Source: Bacillus phage Sole (Viruses > Preplasmiviricota > Tectiliviricetes > Kalamavirales). From it: a stretch of DNA of 14,444 bases. Of the stretch, positions 11,176-14,444 are shown in pieces (the first letter of the stretch is position 1; each line of letters opens with the position of its first letter). The notes under the pieces were generated by a model that did not search any database, was not told where the DNA came from, and was given only the letters and a program-made list of their open reading frames with translations. Both the position numbers and the translations under genes were made by a program. Location of the stretch: assembly GCF_018855805.1 (NCBI RefSeq), contig NC_074561.1; one strand, given 5' to 3'.

Positions 11176-11635
11176 CAAGGCGTTGTCCCTTGGTCTCAGG
11201 TTCACAAGTGGTTATCGCCCCGGTTCTACCGGACCAAGCGGAAGACCGGACAGCCATTCCCAAGGCATGGCTATGGACTTCGCGGGTTCGAAAGATAAAA
11301 TGGACGAATTTGCAAAATGGGCGAAAACGTCACCGCTATTTACGGAAGTGTTATGGCAAACTGCTGGACATTATGACCATGTTCATGTGGGGTGGCAAGA
11401 GGGAAAACACCAAGCCGGAAAAATGTATGTAGGCGATAAAACATTGATTGATAGACCTAAAGGTGACGGTGGCGGTGACCTAAGCACAGGAACGGCTTCC
11501 CCAAATTCCGACAAAGGTTTTATCACGAGTGCTTTTATGGGAATTATACGCGCTGTTATGATATTGGTCTTTTTAATCATAGCCGTGTATTTCTTCTTCC
11601 AAGCATTCCCGGATATGAAAGTAAAAGTATTTTAA
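11123..11635 (+). CDS. Membrane-anchored M15-type D,D/L,D-peptidase
   Basis: 170 residues; ATG 11123 with GGCGG 8 bases upstream. The N-terminal domain has the M15 zinc peptidase signature: LRFTSGYRPGSTGPSGRPDS then HSQGMAMDF (His45, Asp52) and HYDHVHVGW (His86/His88), the HxxGxAxD...HxH ligands of D-Ala-D-Ala carboxypeptidase/endolysin peptidases. It should cut peptidoglycan stem peptides. After a Gly/Ser linker comes a C-terminal transmembrane helix (about 139-162) homologous to the anchor of the glucosaminidase before it. The 53-base overlap with that gene links their expression. Probably a virion-bound wall-opening enzyme rather than a free lysin. Confidence 0.9.
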   Translation: MADIQGLKLNDKLKQVYDKALSLGLRFTSGYRPGSTGPSGRPDSHSQGMAMDFAGSKDKMDEFAKWAKTSPLFTEVLWQTAGHYDHVHVGWQEGKHQAGKMYVGDKTLIDRPKGDGGGDLSTGTASPNSDKGFITSAFMGIIRAVMILVFLIIAVYFFFQAFPDMKVKVF

Positions 11636-11647
11636 GGAGTTGAGAAC

Positions 11648-12541
11648 ATGGCAAAGGATAATACATGGCGCGAGGTCACGCTCACATTACCGCCTAGAAT
11701 GGCGTATACACACGTGTTTGAAGATACAAGACCAAATCACTATGACATTAACAATCTATCTGTAGCGACGCTATACGCGGGTGTTCGTGTCCTACCGAGT
11801 CCGCATGAATATGAATTAATGGTTCCAAGTAATGGACGAAACATCCTAGCAAGAAAAGAAGGGTCTTCCCAAATCGAAATTTATAATGATAGCGATGTGA
11901 CGGCACGTATCATTTTAACATCATTCAATGAGCCATTTAACCCTGCTGTACTTGCCAATAGTGCAAGTGCACCAAGTGGTGGCGGTGGTACAGGAGGGAC
12001 AGACGGGAACGTCATTGTAAAAGGATTTTCAAGTGCGCTACCTGCCGGGAACAACAATCTAGGAAAAGTAATTGTGACAGAAATGCCTGCTGTTAGTTTT
12101 ATGCTACAAACATTGCCGCCGGGTACAAATCATATCGGAGCGGTTACTGTAGCAAAACTACCGCCACTTGCTGAAGGTACAAGTCATATCGGAAGTGTGA
12201 ACGTAGAAGGCGGGGTTTCCATTTCTGCTATGCCACCTGTACAGGTTACGAATGACCCGGTGCGAGCAAGTCACTTCTATTTCGAAGCATTGATTGGGAC
12301 AGGGAACTATGTATGTAATGTAGGTGACGTCATTAAATTCTCGTACTTAGTGAATGAAGGCGACACTGATCTATTCCTAAACTTTGATGATAATGCATTA
12401 AATCCAAATTTGTTATCAGGTAAAAACGTGACAATCCGTTTGAAACCCGGTGAACAATTATCAGAGTTTACAAGGAAAGCAAATAAAATAACATTTGTGC
12501 GCCAATCCGGAAATGGAATGGTTCGACTGTTAGGGGTGTAA
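11648..12541 (+). CDS. Spike/penton protein with adhesin-like repeats
   Basis: 297 residues, ATG 11648 with AAGGAG 8 bases upstream. Three parts: residues 1-105, a beta-rich domain (VATLYAGVRVLPSPHEYELM...SQIEIYNDSDVTARIILTSF) probably anchoring at the capsid vertex; a Gly-rich hinge (110-120); three related repeats of the form LPxGxNxIGxVxV at 131-143, 156-168 and 174-186; and a C-terminal domain from 205 on. The same repeat type occurs in tail fibres and baseplate adhesins of Gram-positive siphophages. It matches in position the vertex/spike genes of Bam35 and the receptor-binding pair of Wip1. Which is penton and which is spike is not decided by sequence alone. Confidence 0.82.
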   Translation: MAKDNTWREVTLTLPPRMAYTHVFEDTRPNHYDINNLSVATLYAGVRVLPSPHEYELMVPSNGRNILARKEGSSQIEIYNDSDVTARIILTSFNEPFNPAVLANSASAPSGGGGTGGTDGNVIVKGFSSALPAGNNNLGKVIVTEMPAVSFMLQTLPPGTNHIGAVTVAKLPPLAEGTSHIGSVNVEGGVSISAMPPVQVTNDPVRASHFYFEALIGTGNYVCNVGDVIKFSYLVNEGDTDLFLNFDDNALNPNLLSGKNVTIRLKPGEQLSEFTRKANKITFVRQSGNGMVRLLGV

Positions 12542-12544
12542 CGT

Positions 12545-13429
12545 ATGGGACTTGTTAAACCGTTTCCGGTCATAGAAACAAAAACAAAGAGGTTACCGCA
12601 AACGAATGAACGCCCTCTTTATTATAAGGTTGCTAGAATTCAATCAAGAAACCCGGTTGATAGTGCGGAAGGGTCTGTTCTGCAAGGACAACTTTTCCCG
12701 CAAAGTAACTTTGGTTTCACGGGTACAGCACAACCGTTATACACCTTTTCATTCGGTGTTCGAAATGGTGGGTCTGCTTCACTTCTCAAACCGTCCTTAC
12801 TGAAAGTTGGGGATTCCCGTGAAGATAGTTACCGATTTGAAGTATATAAAGACCCGGAAGGATTTCACTTTCTCTATCTTGTTCTATCTTCTTATTCAAG
12901 GGGTGGTGTAATCGTCTATCACTCAATCGAATGCAAGGAATATTTCGAGGTAGACATGGAATTTACCGAACGTGGGTATACCCTTGTTTGGTCAAGTGAA
13001 ACGGGTGATACACAAGGCGTCTATGAAGGTGGGCGACGTCTATTAACAGAGAAAAAGGCGGAAACACTTTATACATCTAATGACGACTCTAAAAGTATTG
13101 TTGTTAGTTTAGATACAGGATTATCTGAACCTTTCTACCATACCGAAGCTGGTTTACGTGTTACAAAACAAAATAGCGTTGTTGTATTAAATGGTATGGT
13201 ATTCCAAGGGTATAATGGTAAAAATATGAATATTGGAAAAGTACCCTTAGGGTATGAACCGAAACAAAAAACGATGGTTGCCGGAGCATACACTAAAAAA
13301 GATGGTAGCTTTGCACCGATTTCATTACTTGTAAAAACAGATGGGTATATCAGTATGTTGGCAGATAGAGTTGATACGGGCGACCCGTTAATCATGTATA
13401 TAAACGGTTCATGGATTTTAAAACCATAA
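12545..13429 (+). CDS. Receptor-binding protein
   Basis: 294 residues, ATG 12545 with AGGGGTG about 8 bases upstream, 3 bases after the spike gene. The N-terminal half is beta-rich (YYKVARIQSRNPVDSAEG; YRFEVYKDPEGFHFLYLVLS), like shaft modules in phage appendages. The C-terminal 85 residues (RVTKQNSVVVLNGMVFQGYN...GKVPLGYEP...PISLLVKTDGYI) resemble the head domain at the C terminus of many siphophage tail/baseplate receptor binders, with the NIGKVPLGYEP turn. Likely contacts the bacterial surface with the preceding protein. This region is known to vary between betatectiviruses with different hosts. Confidence 0.82.
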   Translation: MGLVKPFPVIETKTKRLPQTNERPLYYKVARIQSRNPVDSAEGSVLQGQLFPQSNFGFTGTAQPLYTFSFGVRNGGSASLLKPSLLKVGDSREDSYRFEVYKDPEGFHFLYLVLSSYSRGGVIVYHSIECKEYFEVDMEFTERGYTLVWSSETGDTQGVYEGGRRLLTEKKAETLYTSNDDSKSIVVSLDTGLSEPFYHTEAGLRVTKQNSVVVLNGMVFQGYNGKNMNIGKVPLGYEPKQKTMVAGAYTKKDGSFAPISLLVKTDGYISMLADRVDTGDPLIMYINGSWILKP

Positions 13430-13442
13430 GGAGGAATGTAAA

Positions 13443-14234
13443 ATGACTAAATTAGTAACTTTTCATGCGGGACATAATGCATTTGTGACAGGAGCGCACG
13501 CAAACGGGTATAAAGAGGAAGTCGAAACAAGACGAGTCGTAGCAAGAATCGCTGAAATATGCGCTGAGAATGGTGTTAACTATGCAATCACAACAGATGA
13601 TGTAGGACATTCGCAAAGACAAAACTTAAGTAACATTTGTGCGAATTGTAACAGTCATACAAGAGATCGTATAGACGTGGCTATCCACTTCAACCAAGCA
13701 ACGTCAGAAAAAGGCGGTGTTGAGGTTTGGTATTATGACCAATATAATTTAGCTTCTAAAGTGAGCGAAGCCGTGGCGGGTGCGTTAGGTATCGCAAACC
13801 GTGGAGCGAAGCAAGGGAAGGAATTAGCGGTTCTGAATGGGACAAATGCTCCTGCTATTTTAATAGAGGTTGCATTCTTAAATAATCCGGGGAACATGCA
13901 AGCCTATGAAAACAATTTCGATAAGGTATGTAGAGCAATCGTAACAAGTGTAACGGGACAAGCTGTTACAGGTCGAAATGAAGCTCCTAGAGAGGATATA
14001 CACGTAACAGGTAGTCAAGGTATCGTTACTGTCAAAGTGGATACAGCACTTATCCGTACAGAGCCTACAACCGGGTCTAGTATTAATACGGTAGGTGGTA
14101 GTAATGGACGTGTCTACCGTGGTAGCGAATGGCAATCATGGGGTAGTACGATTGGAGAAGGTGGATATACATGGTATAACCTCGGTAATAGTATGTGGAT
14201 ACGTGGAGATTTAGTGAATTGGAGAAACGCATAA
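13443..14234 (+). CDS. N-acetylmuramoyl-L-alanine amidase endolysin (Amidase_3 + SH3-like)
   Basis: Cuts the bond between MurNAc and L-Ala at the end of infection. 263 residues, ATG 13443 with AGGAGG 7 bases upstream. The Amidase_3 domain covers residues 1-172: VTFHAGHNA (zinc His11), the Glu25/Glu26 region in YKEEVETR, VAIHFN (His82) and ILIEVAFLNN (Glu142). A linker (175-190) leads to an SH3-like wall-binding domain (193-263: VTVKVDTALIRTEPTTGSS ... YTWYNLGNSMWIRGDLVNW). Equivalent in place to Mur2/ORF30 of GIL01/Bam35. No signal peptide or membrane helix, so it needs a holin. Last gene of the late operon. Confidence 0.94.
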   Translation: MTKLVTFHAGHNAFVTGAHANGYKEEVETRRVVARIAEICAENGVNYAITTDDVGHSQRQNLSNICANCNSHTRDRIDVAIHFNQATSEKGGVEVWYYDQYNLASKVSEAVAGALGIANRGAKQGKELAVLNGTNAPAILIEVAFLNNPGNMQAYENNFDKVCRAIVTSVTGQAVTGRNEAPREDIHVTGSQGIVTVKVDTALIRTEPTTGSSINTVGGSNGRVYRGSEWQSWGSTIGEGGYTWYNLGNSMWIRGDLVNWRNA

Positions 14235-14261
14235 CATTCAATATAATGAATATAACAAACG

Positions 14262-14294
14262 AAAGAACCGTGAGAAAATCATGGTTCTTTTTTT
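14262..14294 (+). terminator. Intrinsic terminator at the end of the late operon
   Basis: AAAGAACCGTGA (14262-14273) pairs with TCATGGTTCTTT (14279-14290), 12 pairs including one G-U, around a GAAAA loop, and runs into seven T's (14288-14294). It stops late transcription before the right terminal repeat and so protects the replication end. Confidence 0.93.
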
Positions 14295-14384
14295 ATGCGA
14301 GAGTAAGAGAAACCTTTTATATCAACCGTTTTTGGAATAAACAAGAGAATTAAAAATCGCCTTGAATGCAATAACATGATAAAA

Positions 14385-14444
14385 CATAAATATAATTGGA
14401 AGTCAATAGAAAATATGTAATAGATAGAGAGAGCTAACCAAAAA
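14385..14444. repeat. Right inverted terminal repeat (linear genome end)
   Basis: Partner of the left terminal repeat. It ends in TAACCAAAAA and carries GTCAATAGA at 14402-14410, the exact complement of left block 35-43 at the same distance from the end. Divergence between the blocks suggests that only the terminal 10 bp and the inner block are constrained, for example for terminal protein/polymerase recognition. Between the terminator at 14294 and this repeat lie about 90 bases in which I see no gene. Confidence 0.9.

Noticed and set aside
1-14444. tRNA genes, CRISPR arrays, insertion sequences, integrase or attachment sites
   Set aside because: No cloverleaf, spaced repeat array, transposase or recombinase was seen. 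Lack of an integrase fits persistence as a linear plasmid prophage.

Overview
This window looks like a complete linear genome of a temperate tectivirus (Betatectivirus group: the Bam35, GIL01, AP50 and Wip1 relatives that infect the Bacillus cereus group). The reasons are the length of about 14.4 kb, inverted terminal repeats at the very ends (TTTTTGGTTA...TAACCAAAAA), and 30 tightly packed genes all on the + strand. The diagnostic genes are a terminal protein next to a protein-primed family B DNA polymerase, a LexA-like regulator, a small FtsK/HerA-type packaging ATPase, a 356-residue major capsid protein of the expected tectiviral length, and cell-wall hydrolases and spike genes at the right end. 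AT-rich sequence, strong AGGAGG ribosome sites, frequent GTG/TTG starts and LexA boxes of the Bacillus type fit a Firmicute host. Species and virus identity rest on family knowledge and were not searched.

Layout. 1-396: left terminal repeat, then a non-coding control region with two strong sigma-A-type promoters and LexA-like boxes. 397-4491: early operon with a small HTH protein, an OB-fold SSB, an unknown small gene, terminal protein, DNA polymerase, an unknown small gene, a LexA-DNA-binding-domain protein (gp6-like) and a 36-residue gp7-like protein, closed by an intrinsic terminator. 4515-4609: late promoter region (P3-like) with two LexA boxes and a perfect 14-bp palindrome. 4610-6603: unusually overlapping assembly genes leading to the packaging ATPase. 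6618-10418: small membrane proteins, the major capsid protein and more small, mostly membrane, virion proteins. 10423-11635: two membrane-anchored cell-wall hydrolases. 11648-13429: modular spike and receptor-binding genes. 13443-14234: amidase endolysin. 14262-14294: terminator. 14385-14444: right terminal repeat.

How it works together (inference from GIL01/Bam35): TP and polymerase copy the linear DNA from both ends, so it can persist as a linear plasmid prophage. Host LexA, probably with the gp7-like protein, silences P1/P3. The LexA-like gp6 would activate late transcription after SOS. Late genes then build an internal-membrane icosahedral virion, package DNA and lyse the cell.

The least expected signals are these. 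There are mutually exclusive RNA hairpins in front of the terminal protein gene, one of which buries its Shine-Dalgarno, and a similar pair sits just after the capsid gene. A 16-bp element occurs in three places, one non-coding and inverted. Two unrelated hydrolases share a related C-terminal membrane anchor. A chain of long out-of-frame gene overlaps lies at the start of the late operon.
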